Assembly: GCA_963422465.1 (NCBI GenBank)
Contig: OY730169.1
Coordinates: 5,704,001-5,768,000, forward strand
DNA from: Lichina pygmaea
Taxonomy: Eukaryota; Ascomycota; Lichinomycetes; Lichinales; Lichinaceae
Reading direction: 5' to 3'
DNA length: 64,000 bases
Shown: positions 10,584 through 24,497 of the stretch, piece by piece
Numbering within the stretch: the stretch's first letter is position 1
How the letters are laid out: each line of letters opens with the position of its first letter
Notes under the pieces: generated by a model
Told to the model about the DNA's origin: nothing
The model's input: only the letters and a program-made list of their open reading frames with translations
Database searches by the model: none
Translations under genes and position numbers: made by a program

Positions 10584-11619
10584 ATGTCCCAGTCAAGCTC
10601 AGGTGGTCGTTCGCGAAGGAGACGATGCTCATCGTCCTATCCGCAGATGAGCCCAGACGATGCATATCTCAGCTGTGAGTCGCTGCTGCCTGCAACGTCT
10701 CTGACGGGATGCCGGTTGAGGAAGGCTACTAAACAGGTGCGCCGTAGACCACGATGTCCGATGTACGGGTGTCTTGATCCTTCAGCCCGCTCTCGTTCGA
10801 CAGAGGAAGCTGATCTGTCGCCAGTAACGAAAGAGGACGTTGATACGCTCAAGAATGACTGGCTCACCGATAATGTGCGTGTCTTCGTCGGAGGAGAGAC
10901 GGTCTTTCGGCTGACCCGAGGCTTGTAGTGCATCGCGTTCTGGGAAGAGTTCAGTTGTCCTGCCAATGACGTCGCCGGGATGCCCGCTCTTTTGTCTGAC
11001 CGATTGCAGATACCTGGAGCGTGATCGACTGACGCAGTATCCCCAATCGAACATCGTGCTTCTACGGCCGTCGATGAGTTTCATGCTAATGCAGACGCCG
11101 GATCCCCTGACCCTGAAAGAAGCCCTTCCGGACTTCTCCAGCACCACCCACATCTTCCTCCCCATCAACGACTGCCGCAATGTCGAGGTGCCAGAAGGTG
11201 GCTCGCACTGGTCGCTGTTGCTGGTGAGCCTTCTGGACGGGCTTGCCTTCCACTACGACTCCCTCATGCCGTCGAACTACCAGGAGGCCCGGCTCGTGGC
11301 AGACAAGATCGGGCAGCTGCTCGATCGCTCGCTACAGTTCCAGAACGTCGACGGTCCGCAGCAGCAGAACAGCTCGGACTGCGGCGTCTTCGTGTGCGTG
11401 CAGATGAAGCATCTCCTGCTCAAGAAGATCTTGAGGGCCGTCGCGGAGCAGAAGGTGGGCATCAGCATGGCCGGTATCGACATCGACGCGAGCCGGGGCC
11501 GGAAGAAGATGCTCCGGATCATCGAAGACTTTCGGAAGGAAGGCGAGAAGAGGCGTTCGTGCGTATTCCCTCGACAGTCTCCATCTGAATTGTTTCGGTG
11601 GTGGTGGTGGTGTTGTTAA
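10584..11619 (+). CDS. NEDD8/SUMO-specific cysteine protease (Ulp1/C48, Den1-like)
   Basis: Exons are 10584-10674, 10748-10762, 10825-10874, 10929-10948 and 11010-11619 (261 aa). Spliced, the N-terminal half reads LSYHDVRLTKEDVDTLKNDW then LTDNCIAFWEEYLER, the substrate-groove region of deneddylases (SENP8/Nep2). The catalytic triad is visible: His in GGSHWSLLL, Asp in HYDSLMPSNY, and Cys in SSDCGVFVC, with the oxyanion Gln in GPQQQNS. These enzymes process NEDD8 or SUMO precursors and remove them from targets such as cullins. Two exons are only 15 and 20 nt long; the reading is convincing because each junction restores conserved residues. The extreme C-terminus (Trp/Cys run after about residue 245) is unusual and may mean a missed intron. 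Confidence 0.85.
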
Positions 11620-12108
11620 TGATGCTCGCTCCTGCACAGCCACCACAACGGAACACATTCCCATTCGCACGAACGATCCAAGAGCCCTCCTCGGATTGAC
11701 TGAGGGCCTCCTCTGCCTTCTCCCTCTCTCCTTGTCCGCCAAGTGTCGGTGGTGGGCCTCGTCACGGTTGCAATGCCCTTGTGGGAGCCTGTGCCGTGGT
11801 GTTTCTTTCGGCAATCGGGGTGGAATCGAGGGAGATGTACGACTGAATGCAAACGAGTTGAGTTGGGCATCTACTCATTTGGCCACGAAAATGCACGAAA
11901 AGCCATTGAAGACCAGCCTGACACAGTAGTATTTTCCTTTTCCGTGAGGCGTCTGGCTCAATCAAGCGTTGCTTCCTTGGACAGTCATGGCCGAGCCCTT
12001 GTCGTAGGCGCCTGGGGGTCGACACGCATCGCGATCCAGATAAGCTGCTTGCAGCAGATGGGGCAACGGTTGCCCCAGCTTCGGCTCGCGCACAGCGTAG
12101 TCGATCTT
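11620..12108. other. Convergent 3' region, no gene seen
   Basis: The space between the 3' ends of the protease gene and the membrane-protein gene. I see no coding signal or repeat. Confidence 0.5.
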
Positions 12109-12758
12109 TCAACTGTGATAGAACGTGCCATAAAGTGCCCACGATGCCTTGAGAACGCCACATAGGACGACGGTGACCAGAACAACCATGACAGCGACGA
12201 CCTTCCCTCGCAGCTCGAACGCTTCGACGACCTGCAGCCTGGCCATCTTTCGGTGCATGCCCCTCCAAGTTCGCGTCTCTGATGACGCAGCCTGGCCGAC
12301 GCTCGCATCTGTCTCGTTCGGGTACTGATATTCCTTGACGTCGTACCAGGGCGAAGACACCAGGCGCCATAGACGCCCGAGACGACCAGTCGGTACCGCT
12401 CGCTGTGCTCTGTAGTCCCGATTCTGGCGGTCGACCAGCGCTAGGGAGAGGAGGAAGGAGATGAACACTATGGGGGCGATCAGGAGCTGCGTGAGTCGCC
12501 ATCAGCTTGGCTGCTGAAACTGTGGGGGGGGGGAAGGGGGGGTGTGCGCACGCGTGATATGAGCCCATCAGACTCTGGCGGTTGTTGCGGCTGCTGCGGC
12601 TGCTGGTCCGGCTGTAGCTTCTCCTCCCGGGTTCTATCCCTCTGGGACGCGAGCGGGGAAGGAATGGCTGCAGACGGGGTCGAGTCCGCCAACTCAGTCG
12701 GCGGCACTTTCCTCTCGGCCCGACTCCTCTCGGCAGCTGGCAGTGGAACTTTCATCAT
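12109..12758 (-). CDS. Two-pass membrane protein of unknown function
   Basis: Exon 1 (12758-12552) codes a Pro/Gln/Ser-rich hydrophilic N-terminus with a PQQPQQPP run. A 65-bp intron (12487-12551, CAG acceptor) joins it in phase 0 to exon 2 (12486-12109), giving 194 aa. Splicing creates a first transmembrane helix (LLIAPIVFISFLLSLALV) directly after the junction. A second helix (VVAVMVVLVTVVLCGVLKA) lies near the C-terminus, with a charged 80-residue loop between. I do not recognise the family. The junction restoring a clean membrane segment is the best support for the gene model. It is transcribed toward the protease gene and shares no obvious function with it. Confidence 0.65.
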
Positions 12759-14669
12759 GATCGAGACGCATCCGCCATCCGGCCGCCACTAGAGCAAGTC
12801 AAGAGTGCTGTCGTCGCCTTCGAGGCAGCTGTGGAAAGGGCAGAGGGTGAGGGAAAGTGCTTACTGTAGGTAACTACAATGGGTCTATCACTTTTACGTA
12901 CTCGTACGAGTACGAGCTGAACGGCGCAAGAGCACTGAGCTGCACGTGACTTTATCTGTCGGTATCACGCGTGCCAGGTAGCTTTGTACTGTACGTATCG
13001 GTACGAGCTTGCACGTATCAGGTTCCGTTCGAAATTACACTTTGGACTACCCGTGCCGCGGAGGTAGCTCGGTCGGGACACCTTTAGTTCGTAAAGGTGT
13101 CTATCACCGGGACGCGACAGATCACCGGGACGCGACAAAAACATCACGATCAAGTCCGCAGTCCTATAACTCTGTAACACCACAACTAAATCAAAAAGTA
13201 AGTGGCTTATCTGAATCCCCTATTTCTCTAGTATAATCTTTGAGATTTTAGAAGTCTACTGATTTTTGTAGCGTTGTTGAGAAACTACCACAGCTGCTAG
13301 ACCAAAAACAGACCCTTGATAACGAACTGTGAAAGGATCTGTCGAAGGCTGCTACAATTCAAATCTGTGATCTGTGATTCCAAGCTCATGACTGTTGAGC
13401 GGCCAGGCGACTGGTCTGCGTACGGCGTCAGCCTCCGTACGAGGCTTCCAGCGCGTAAGACTCTCTTGATTCTCTGTGTCGTGATCTAGCAGTCTAATAT
13501 ACAGGAAAATTCTCTTCTCTCACGTGACCTCGGCTCTGGCAGCAAGCGAGGACTGGTCTCTCCCACCCCCCAGGTCAACACGAACACTTCAAACACCTAT
13601 AAGTTTGTAGAACAATGACTAAATAGTAACTATTGTTGGCCTATCTGATTCTAGACCACTTCGTGTATTGGATAGTAGCTTGCCATGTTGTTCAGAGCAT
13701 TGTGGTGTTGGTGGATCGTGGTTGCAATTGCAAAACCTGCTGTCGTGGCTTTGCCTTGTGTCGCTTTGGCTTCCTTCGCCCGAGCACGCTCTTCATCCTT
13801 TTGTTGTTTCTCTGTGATAGCCCAAGCTTCAACCATGATCCACTAACACCATAATGCTTGAAGTGGTCTAGAATCAGATGGGCAAATAATAATTACTATT
13901 TGGTGGTTGTTCTACAAAGTTATAGGTGTTTGAAATACTATCTGTCAAGGGTCTGTTATCAGTCTAGCAACTATAGTAGATTCTCAGCAATGCTATAAAA
14001 TTTAATATACTTCTACGACTTCAGAGATTATACTAGAGAAGTAGGGGAATCTAATGAGCTACTTACTTTTCAATTTAGTTGTGGTGTTGTGGAGTTATAG
14101 GACTGCGGACTTGATCGTGATGTTTTTGTCGTGTCCCGGTGATCTGTCGCGTCCCGGTGATAGACACCTTTACGAAGTGAAGGTGTCCCGACCGAGCTTG
14201 CGAGAGAGTGGGTGGTACGGGAGTACCTCCTCGGCACGGGTATCTTGAAACTCACAGCTGATACCACCTTTGAAAGAGACAGGGCTGACGTCGAGTTCCA
14301 GGCGATGCCTTCTTGGCCCTTGGCGGGAAATCCTCCAAGACTTCTGGAATTGACCACAACAGATATGACGAACAAAAGTCAGCTGTGGAGCTAAGCTGTC
14401 AAAACTCCCGAACCCAGATACTCGCACGGCAGAGAGCGCAGTGGCTACTGACGTAACGTACGTATTAGCGCTTGGCGAAATCGCTTGGGGTACGTATAGT
14501 AGTGACTAAGCAGCCCCACTTAGGGCTGTGCGGAAGAACATACTCCCGAGGGGTCGTCCACAAAATTAGCCAAAGCACTTGTTTCCTCTTTATCAAGTCG
14601 TCCCACCTACCCAGCAGCTTCTCTCACCACCGACGCGAAAAGCATCTAGGAGACCTCTCACGCCTCGAG
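12759..14669. other. Intergenic region holding a foldback element
   Basis: Apart from the foldback element (13048-14242), this stretch holds a GTAC island around 12895-13010 (with an 18-bp perfect palindrome at 12897-12914) and, at 14450-14470, a short GTAC/TACGTA run. The pyrimidine-rich DNA at 14585-14640 is probably the promoter/leader of the ribosomal protein gene. Confidence 0.5.
13048..14242. mobile_element. Large nested foldback element with transposase-like fragment
   Basis: The right half (about 13860-14242) is the inverted copy of the left (13048-13320 plus 13588-13664). Shared landmarks are TACCCGTGCC at both outer ends, AGCTCGGTCGGGACACCTT, ATCACCGGGACGCGACAGATC and CTCTAGTATAATCT. 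Inner arms share TCTAGACCACTTC next to the loop. The left arm is interrupted by about 265 bp (13322-13587) absent from the right. The loop (13665-13856) carries, on the minus strand, a Lys/Glu/Ala-rich reading frame (EKQQKDEERARAKEAKA) resembling the charged C-terminal tail of fungal DDE transposases. No target duplication was found. It is probably a non-autonomous DNA-transposon derivative. Confidence 0.65.
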
Positions 14670-15013
14670 ATGGATTCCTCGAAAGTACCCGTCAAACTTG
14701 TCAGGGTGACTCGGGTCCTGGGCCGGACAGGTGAGCTGCAGAGCCACCCCATCCCAAACGCGAGACTTCCGCTCACGGCACCTATAGGCTCCCGAGGAGG
14801 AGTGACGCAGGTCCGCGTCGAATTTATGGACGACACCACAAGAAGCATCATTCGCAACGTCAAGGGACCCGGTACGTCTCGGACTCTGGGGGTCGACCTA
14901 CTTCAAATGCTCGTCCTGCGCGGAAGACACTGACGAGGGATGGTGGTGCAGTACGGGAGAACGACATCCTCTGCTTGCTCGAATCGGAGCGAGAAGCACG
15001 ACGACTACGATGA
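14670..15013 (+). CDS. RPS28: 40S ribosomal protein S28
   Basis: Exons 14670-14730, 14788-14871 and 14952-15013 give a 68-aa protein matching eS28 along its whole length: [20 protein letters not shown], then [27 protein letters not shown], and the end [13 protein letters not shown]. It is a small-subunit protein near the mRNA exit region of the ribosome. Introns are 57 bp and 80 bp, both with canonical borders, at conserved-looking positions (after LGRTG and after KGP). The start follows a CT-rich leader typical of fungal ribosomal protein genes. Confidence 0.97.
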
Positions 15014-15677
15014 TCGTGGCACGAAGAAGAAGGAAAGGGCACAGGGCCATGGCAGTCAAGAGGCGCAGATGGGATGCTGGGACACCAGAAGGTCGTTACC
15101 TGAGCTGGATCCCGTTTGTTCTGCTGCTCTAGGGTGGTGTCGAGCGAAGCAAAACGTCAATATGCTCCTTCTGCTGTGCTGTGCGCTGCAGCACTTGACC
15201 CGCACCATCGAAGGCTGGGCCTGACCTGTTCGCGCGTACGATCTCTTGCTCGATATGCTTAGTGTGGCTTCGAGATCGCCGTTCTCGTCTAGCGAGCCGT
15301 TGTCTTCATTTCAGCCTCCCCTTTTGGTGGTCGCTAAAGCCATAGACACATGTATCCGTCCCCCACCGGCCTTTGAGCATCACAGCGGCATCGGGTAGTC
15401 TTCTCGCGCCGTTGATCCGAGCGTCGATCTGTAGCCGAGCCTGTTCGGACGCTTCCCGTGATGGACCGGAGGCGCATCCCGCTGGCGGTTCGGCCGGCCG
15501 GCTCCAGCCCGGCAGTGCTCTCGTAGCGGGCATGCTCTCTTCCATATCAACCCATCCGAATACGGCGACGACGCAGCACTTGACGCCTCGGACAACGAAC
15601 CCCTAGGAGCTTGGGGGCTCCACCGGTATACGCATCACCGTGAGAGGCCGGCGCTCTCCTCGGCAGATTTGTGCGCC
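15014..15677. other. Intergenic region, no gene seen
   Basis: Promoter region of the debranching enzyme gene. Open frames here on both strands look like GC-driven noise. Confidence 0.4.
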
Positions 15678-18600
15678 ATGGCCGCTCGTCTCGGCGACGA
15701 CGAAGTGTCGGACGTCTACCTGCTGCCGCTGGCCGACGATGGTTCGCCAGATGTGCCGGGAGGCTACATCCTCCTCCCTCCGCCGTCCAATCCGCCGTAC
15801 GTGCTGAGGTTCTGCATCGAGGGAACCAGCCCGATATGCCGCGAAGGGAGCCTGTGGACCAATGCTCCGGCCGAAGGGCAGTCGTTCGTGCGGGACCGTT
15901 TCAGGGAGTTCAAGTATGTTCTGTCTGCGGCGGCCCAGCCACAGGCAGGTTTGGATGTGTGGCGAGCAAGGCGCTGATCGACCTCCTTTCAGGCTTGAAC
16001 CGGACTTCAGCCGCAACATCGAGGTCTCGATCCCTATCCTCTGCGCCGGCGCCTTCTCCTTCTACACCACCTTCACCCCGCTCCCGGACTTCGAGCCTGA
16101 GTCGGTGCCGGTGCCATCGGCTAGGTCCACGAGGACGCCATCGCACTACTTTGACGTCCAACCCAGCCTGACGCTCAACGGAGACCGGCTGCCGCTGGAC
16201 GCGCTGTCCGTCTTCTCGATGCTCTCCAAGTTCATGGGCAGCTTCCCCGACGACTGGCATGAGCATCTCGAGGCCGTCGGCCGCCTCTCGTACAACGTCG
16301 TCCACTTCACCCCCCTGATGCAACGGGGCGAGTCCAATTCGCCCTTCAGCATCTACGACCAGCTGACCTTTGACCCGACGTGCCTGCCGCACGGGGAGGA
16401 CGACGTCGCGGATCTGGTCCGGCGGATGGAATCAGACCATGGCCTTTTGAGCTTGACGGACGTCGTATGGAACCACACGGCGAACAACAGCCCCTGGCTC
16501 CTGGACCATCCCGAAGCTGGTTACAACCTGGCCACGGCTCCGTGGCTGCAGGCCGCCTTCGAGCTGGATACCGCGCTGTTGGAGTTCGGCGGCGATATGG
16601 CCAGGCTCGGTCTCCCGACCGAGATACAGGACGCGAGCGACCTGAAGCGAGTCACCGATGCTGTGCAAGGCGGAGTCCTCGGGCGCATCAAGCTCTGGGA
16701 GTTCTACGTCGTCGACGTCGAGAGGGATGCGCGGCAAGCCGTCGAGGCCTGGGCGGCCGGCCGTGTCAAGGCCCTGCTGGTGGGTGTGGATCCCGGCGGA
16801 CCGAACGGCGTCAAAGGTCCCGAGCACTGGCCCTTGCATCAGCAAGTCGCGTACTTGCGCGACCGTGCTCTGTTGGGCAACGATCGGATGGGCGAGCGCC
16901 ACCGTCGAAGGATCGATCCTGAGGCCGGAGCGGCCTTTCTGACTGCTCTTTACGGACCCTACCGCCCAGACGCCGACGACGAGGGCGGACCGGAGAGGAA
17001 GAAGGCGGCGGTCGTCGGCTCTTTCGGTCCGATCCTCGATGCGCTCAACGTGGCCTTCTACAAGGAGTACGACGAGGACTGCGCCGTCATCGTCGCGCAG
17101 CTTTCCGGCCGCCTCAGGTACCTGCGGCTCGACGAGGACGGCCCCAGGCTCGGGCCGATCACCGAGAACAGTCCTCTCATCGAGACGTATTTCACGCGCC
17201 TGCCCGCCAACGATAGGACGGCGAAGCACGATCGGCGCTCGCTGGCCCTCGCCAACAACGGATGGGTGTGGAACGCCGACGCGATGAGGGACAACGCCGG
17301 CCGCCGGTCCAAGTCCTACCTCCTGCGCGAGCTCATCGTGTGGGGCGATTGCGTGAAGCTGCGCTACGGGGACGGTCCGGACGCGAATCCGTACCTCTGG
17401 CGCCGCATGGTCGACTACACCCGTCTGATGGCCAAGCACTTCGTCGGGTTCAGGGTCGACAACTGCCACTCGACCCCGATCCGCGTGGCCGAGCACTTGC
17501 TGGACGAGGCGCGCCTCGTGCGGCCCAACCTCTTCGTCTGCGCCGAGCTCTTCACCGGCTCGGAGGAGACCGACTACGTCTTCGTGAAGCGATTGGGCAT
17601 CAGCTCGCTCATCCGCGAGGCCATGAGGGCCTTCGGCACGGCCGAGATGAGCCGGCTCGTCCACATGCACGGCGGCAGGCCCATCGGGAGCTTCGACGTC
17701 GACCGGACGGCCGGGCTGGACCCCTTCACGCCGTACAAGGGCTTCTCGCACACGCCGTCGAACACGGACCGCAACGTCGTCCATCGCCGGATCAAGCGGA
17801 CGCCCGTCCACGCGCTCTTCGCCGACTGCACCCACGACAACCCGCTCCCGGCTCAGAAGCGAGACGGCCGCGACACGCTCCCCAACGCCGCCCTCGTCTC
17901 CATGTGCGCCTGCGCCGTCGGCAGCGTCATGGGCTACGACGACGTCTACCCGCAGCACGTCGACCTCGTCAACGAGGCGCGTCGATACGTCCTGCCCGAG
18001 CCGACCGACGAGGACGCGACGAACGGCGGCATCCGCAAGCCGAGGAGGATGCTCAACGGGATCCACACGAGCATGGGCCAAGATGGCTACCTCGAGACCT
18101 ACATCCACCAAGAAGGCGAGTACATCACCGTGCACCGCATCCATCCGCGCTCGAGGAAGGGCTACTTCCTCGTGGCCCACACGGCCTATCCCGGCTGCGG
18201 CGACGGGGACGGGCCCATCAAACCCGCGCGCCTGGACGGCACCAGCGCCGAGCTCGTCGGCGGCTGGAGGCTGGAGGTGGACGGCTCGGACGAAGCCAGA
18301 TCGGCGGTCCTCGGCGACGCGAAATGGCTGAAGGGCCTGCCTTCGCGGCTGATTGCGGCCAACGACATCGACCTGGCGGTCGAGGGCGACGATACCGTCG
18401 TGTCTGTGACCGCCGGCGCCCTCTTCCCGCCAGGAAGTATCGCGCTCGTCAAGACCTGGGTCCCGGCGACGGTCGACAACGTCGACCTCGACGCCTTCGT
18501 CACCGCCGGCGCGAGCGAGGCCTTCGGCGTCGTCAACCTCGTCGACCTCAACTTCATCCTCTACCGGTGCGAAGCCGAAGAGCGCGACTCGAGCGGAGGC

Positions 18601-20547
18601 CAGCACGGCGTGTACGCCGTCCCGAACCACGGGCCGCTCGTGTACGCCGGCCTGCAAGGCTGGTGGAGCTTGCTCAAGGGCATCATCCGCAACAACGACC
18701 TAGGTCACCCGCTGTGCCAGAACCTCCGCGACGGCCACTGGGCGCTGGACTACATCGTCGCAAGGATGGACCGTCTCGCGGAGCAGTGGTCGAACGACCG
18801 TCTGGTTCGGCCCGGCAGCTGGCTGCGTGAGCGGTTCGACGCGATCAGGAAGGTTCCTGACTACCTGCGGCCCTGTTACTTTGCGCTCGTCATGCAGGGC
18901 GCGTACAACGCCGCCTTCTACCGGGCCCTGAGCCTGATGTCCAGGGAGATCCGACAGAGCCAGCACTTCGTGCACGAGCTGGCCATGGTCAGCGTGCAGC
19001 AGACGGGCTACACGAGGTCGTCGTCGCTGTACCCGGACAGGTCCACGCCGTGCATGGCCGCGGGTCTCCCCCACTTCGCGACGGACTGGGCCCGCTGCTG
19101 GGGGAGGGACGTGTTCATCTCCCTGCGTGGGCTCTACCTCTGCACGGGTCGGTTCGAGGAGGCGAAGGAGCACATCCTCGCCTTCGCCGCGGTGCTGAAG
19201 CACGGCATGATCCCCAACCTCCTCAGCAGCGGCGACCTGCCCAGGTACAACTCTCGCGACTCGATCTGGTTCTTCCTGCAGAGCGTACAGGAGTACACGA
19301 AGATGGTGCCGGACGGTCTGAGCATCCTCCGGGAGCACGTCAGGAGGAGATTCTTGCCGTACGACGACACGTGGTTCCCGCGCGACGATGCGCGAGCCTA
19401 CTCGGCGTCGTCGTCGCTGGAAGACGTCATCCAGGAAGCCATGCAGAGGCACGCCACCGGTCTCTCCTTCCGCGAGGCCAGCGCCGGTCCGCAGCTGGAC
19501 ATGCAGATGAGACCCGAAGGTTTCCAGATCGACGTTCACGTCGACTGGGACACGGGCCTCATCTTCGGCGGCAGCCAAAGCAACTGCGGGACCTGGCAAG
19601 ACAAGATGGGCGAGAGCGAGATGGCCGGGAGCAAAGGCGTCCCGGCGACGCCTCGCGACGGCGCCGCTATCGAGATCATGGGCCTATGCTACAGCACGCT
19701 GAAGTGGCTGCAAGAGCTCCACGAGCAGGGCAGGTACCAGTGCGGAGGGGTCAGGCTCGACGACGACGCCGCCGCCGCCGCCGCCGCCACTACGGACGAT
19801 GCGGAGCGATTCATGACGTTCGGAGCCTGGAGGAGGAAGATTGCCGCCAGCTTCGAGCGGTGCTACTACGTCCCGACGGAGACGTCGGAGGACCACCTGC
19901 ACGACGTCGATCCGGACGTCGTGCACCGGCGCGGCATCTACAAGGATCTGTACCGGTCCGGCAAGGAGTACGAGGACTATCAGCTGCGGGCAAACTTCCC
20001 CATCGCCATGTGCGTCGCGCCGGAGCTGTTCGACCCGAAGAAGGCCCTCCACGCCCTATGGGTCGCCGACACGACCCTTCGCGGCCCGATGGGAATGGCG
20101 ACGCTGGACCCCACCGACGGCGACTACCGGCCTTACTACATCAACTCGCAGGACTCGACCGACTTCGCCACGGCCAAAGGCCGGAACTACCACCAAGGAC
20201 CGGAATGGTTGTGGCCGACTGGCTTCTTCCTCCGAGCCTTGCTCAAGTTCGACCTCATGCGCCGCACGAACCGGGCCGAACGTATCGCGAGCCTCCAGCA
20301 GGTCACCAAAAGACTCAGAGGCTGCAAAGAGGCCCTCGACGCCAGCGCCTGGGCCGGTCTGACCGAGCTAACCAACAAGGATGGGACGCTATGTCTCGAT
20401 TCGGTGAGTTCTTCCCGAGCCATGACGCAGATGAGGAGAACAACGTGCTCACCAACGATACGTACCTGCCAGTCACCAACCCAAGCCTGGTCTGCAGCCT
20501 GCATCCTGGAACTCTTCCACGACGCATCCAAGGTGTCGTTGGAGTGA
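15678..20547 (+). CDS. GDB1: Glycogen debranching enzyme
   Basis: A bifunctional cytosolic enzyme: 4-alpha-glucanotransferase plus amylo-1,6-glucosidase, completing glycogen breakdown. Exons 15678-15913, 15993-20403 and 20473-20547 give 1,573 aa, the usual length. Exon 1 supplies VYLLPLADDGSPDVPGGYI and GTSPICREGSLW; the junction restores FREFKLEPDF. The transferase half has GFRVDNCHSTP (nucleophile Asp) and CAELFTGSEE (acid/base Glu). The glucosidase half has DWARCWGRDVFISLRG and QSNCGTWQDKMGESE. The last exon supplies SPTQAWSAACILELF. The final intron (69 bp) is a multiple of three without a stop, so its retention would insert 23 residues. An Ala run (about residue 1300) comes from a GCC repeat. 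GC-rich third positions create long spurious antisense frames over this gene. Confidence 0.96.
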
Positions 20548-21038
20548 TCTGGCGAAGGATCTGCTGGGTCGTGTCATCCAAACCTACAACATACAAGAAT
20601 TCCAAAGAGGAAGGTGCCAATTTCATCACACCCGGTCGCTATCGCCGGCATCAGCATCGGCATCAGCATCAGCGTCACCCTCCATCAAGCCAGATAGAAA
20701 GCACAATGCTACAGTACGCCTAGACCACGTCAATCTCAGAATTTGCTCATCGAGAGTTTTCATCACTGTAAAGTGTGACGCTGCAGCCCTGGTGGGGTTG
20801 CGGTACGAGTCGTGCCGTAGCGTGCGCACCGACGTACATTTTTATTTACTTATTTGATTCTTGCACCGACGTACATACTACATAGCTCTACGTTCATTGA
20901 ATGCCACCACGAGTCGACGCTGCAACAATTCCATTCCCCTCCAGTCGATCAAGCTGAGATTCGCCACCTCAATCGTGTTCGTTGAGAAGAGAGACATCTT
21001 CCGACGCCGAGGGGCTGCTATCGTCGAGCGCGGAAACG
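20548..21038. other. Intergenic region
   Basis: 3' region of the debranching enzyme gene and promoter of the DAHP synthase gene. Two short near-identical phrases (TTGCACCGACGTACAT type, 20828-20880) are repeated about 30 bp apart around an AT-rich stretch. No gene seen. Confidence 0.45.
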
Positions 21039-22657
<1,619 letters not shown>

Positions 22658-23084
22658 CTCCAGACACCAGCGTTCTTTGGGCAGATGAAGGGTGGGAGAT
22701 CCATAACGAGTGTACGGAGTGGATTTGGAGACCTTGACCTTGGCACTGCTTGGTTCATCCCATCAGGGACTTTTGAATGTAGCAGAGAACTTTTACTCTC
22801 ATCAAGGGATCTCGCGCGCCGCTCAGAAGTAACGAGACATCATCCTGTCGATTTGGTATTGTGACACCAGAAGATTTTTGTCACACCTCTCTCGGATCAG
22901 CCAATCAGGTATAAGCGAGATCTGATTTCCATCGCCGCATCCACCCCCAAACCTTGACGTGACATCTTCCATCTTAAGCATCGACGGCGGTACAGGAGCA
23001 GGACAGGAACAATCGGTCGCTCAGCAGCTCGAAATCGCCCCTCGATCTCGGACCATTGGAGCTGCTGGAAGGACTCCGGCAGCC
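22658..23084. other. Intergenic region, no gene seen
   Basis: Promoter region of the cytochrome c1 gene; nothing else recognised. Confidence 0.4.
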
Positions 23085-24497
23085 ATGTTGGCGAGGGCGC
23101 ACGTACGGCTGCGGAGCGCCGCTGGCCTGACCAAGGATCCGAGGCGGTGGAATGTCAAGGTTCGGAGAGCCCGCGAGCTGGGGAGAGTCCCGTCGTGGAA
23201 CTATCGACACCTCCAGCCTCTGGGTATCTTGGAGCTCTCGTGCTGACATGAGTTGAACGACAGCGTCCAGTCTCCACCGGGCCGTCAACCAACGCGAGCG
23301 GGTCTCCGCTTCGAGGCTATCTGGGACCTTCTGCCGCGACCGCCTTCGCCGTCGGAGCGGTAGGGTGGTGTTTCCATCTGTACGGCTATGAGGCGTTTGC
23401 CATGACTCCTCAGGAGGAAGGGTGAGTCGACCGGATCTCCAGCTCCGGCTTGTCATTGGGAAAAGGGCTGGTCGTCGACGGTCCAGAGAATACCACGATT
23501 CGGATCGTGAGGTGATTCATCGAGCTAGGACTAACCGATGGCAGGCTGCATGCGACCAAATATCCCTGGGAGCATTCGAAATGGTACAAGACATTCGATC
23601 ATCAATCGTGAGTGCGACTGGCCCTATCAATGGTACCTCTCGGGGGTCGGCTGCTGACGTCGGCGCCGACGGCAAGCCTACGTCGAGGATTCCAGGTGTA
23701 TCGGGAGGTTTGTGCGTCATGTCATTCCCTCAAGCGAATAGCGTGGCGCAACCTGGTCGGAGTGTCGCACACGGTCGACGAGGCCAAGGCCATGGCGGAG
23801 GAGAACGAGTACGACACTGAGCCGAACGACGAGGGCGAGATCGAGCAGCGGCCCGGGAAGCTGTCCGACTACATCCCAAGCCCCTACAAGAACGACGAGG
23901 CAGCCCGGGCGGCCAACAACGGGGCCCTGCCGCCCGATCTCAGCTTGATGGTGAAAGCTCGACACGGAGGATGCGATTATATCTTCAGTCTGTTGACCGG
24001 CTACCCCGAGGAGCCACCACCAGGCGTGACCCTGCCGACGGGGCTCAACTTCAACCCGTACTTTCCAGGCACGGGTATGTTGGTGCTCTCGTGGTGTATT
24101 TTGGACCTGACGACCGTGCTGACCCGTCGGCTCAGGCATCGCCATGGCTCGAGTGCTCTACGACGGGCTCGTCGAGTACGAGGATGGAACGTCGGCGACA
24201 TCATCTCAGATGGCCAAGGATGTGGTCGAGTTCTTGAATTGGGCGGCCGAGCCGGAAATGGACCAACGGAAGAAGATGGGCTGGAAAGTGATCGCCATCA
24301 CGTCCGTGCTCTACGCGCTTAGCATATGGATGAAGAAGTAAGCAGACTCCCTTGCATCCGTCACTCAAGGCTGTTCTAGCCGTCCGACGCTTGGAGCACT
24401 CGCTGACAGACATTTTCCCGTCTCCAGATACAAATGGGCGCCGATCAAGACGCGGAAGATCATATACAATCCCCCCGGCGGTGGCGGACGACACTGA
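23085..24497 (+). CDS. CYT1: Cytochrome c1, complex III
   Basis: Haem subunit of the mitochondrial bc1 complex, passing electrons from the Rieske protein to cytochrome c. Exons 23085-23159, 23264-23421, 23545-23607, 23677-24074, 24136-24337 and 24428-24497 give 321 aa. The first 80 residues are Arg/Ser/Ala-rich and then hydrophobic, a bipartite mitochondrial presequence. Then come [17 protein letters not shown], the haem site [74 protein letters not shown] and AMARVLYDG. The membrane anchor ([20 protein letters not shown]) is split by the last intron. Exon 1 and its weak donor (gttcgg) are the least certain part; all other joins restore conserved sequence. Confidence 0.94.

Noticed and set aside
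16432-18657. A 741-codon open frame on the minus strand
   Set aside because: It lies wholly inside the debranching enzyme gene, whose GC-rich third positions remove stops from the opposite strand. Its translation is Val/Arg/Asp-rich without domains.
17262-20723. Long +frame open frames of 522 and 557 codons
   Set aside because: Shifted-frame shadows of the debranching enzyme; Arg/Pro/His-rich composition typical of a GC-rich gene read out of frame.
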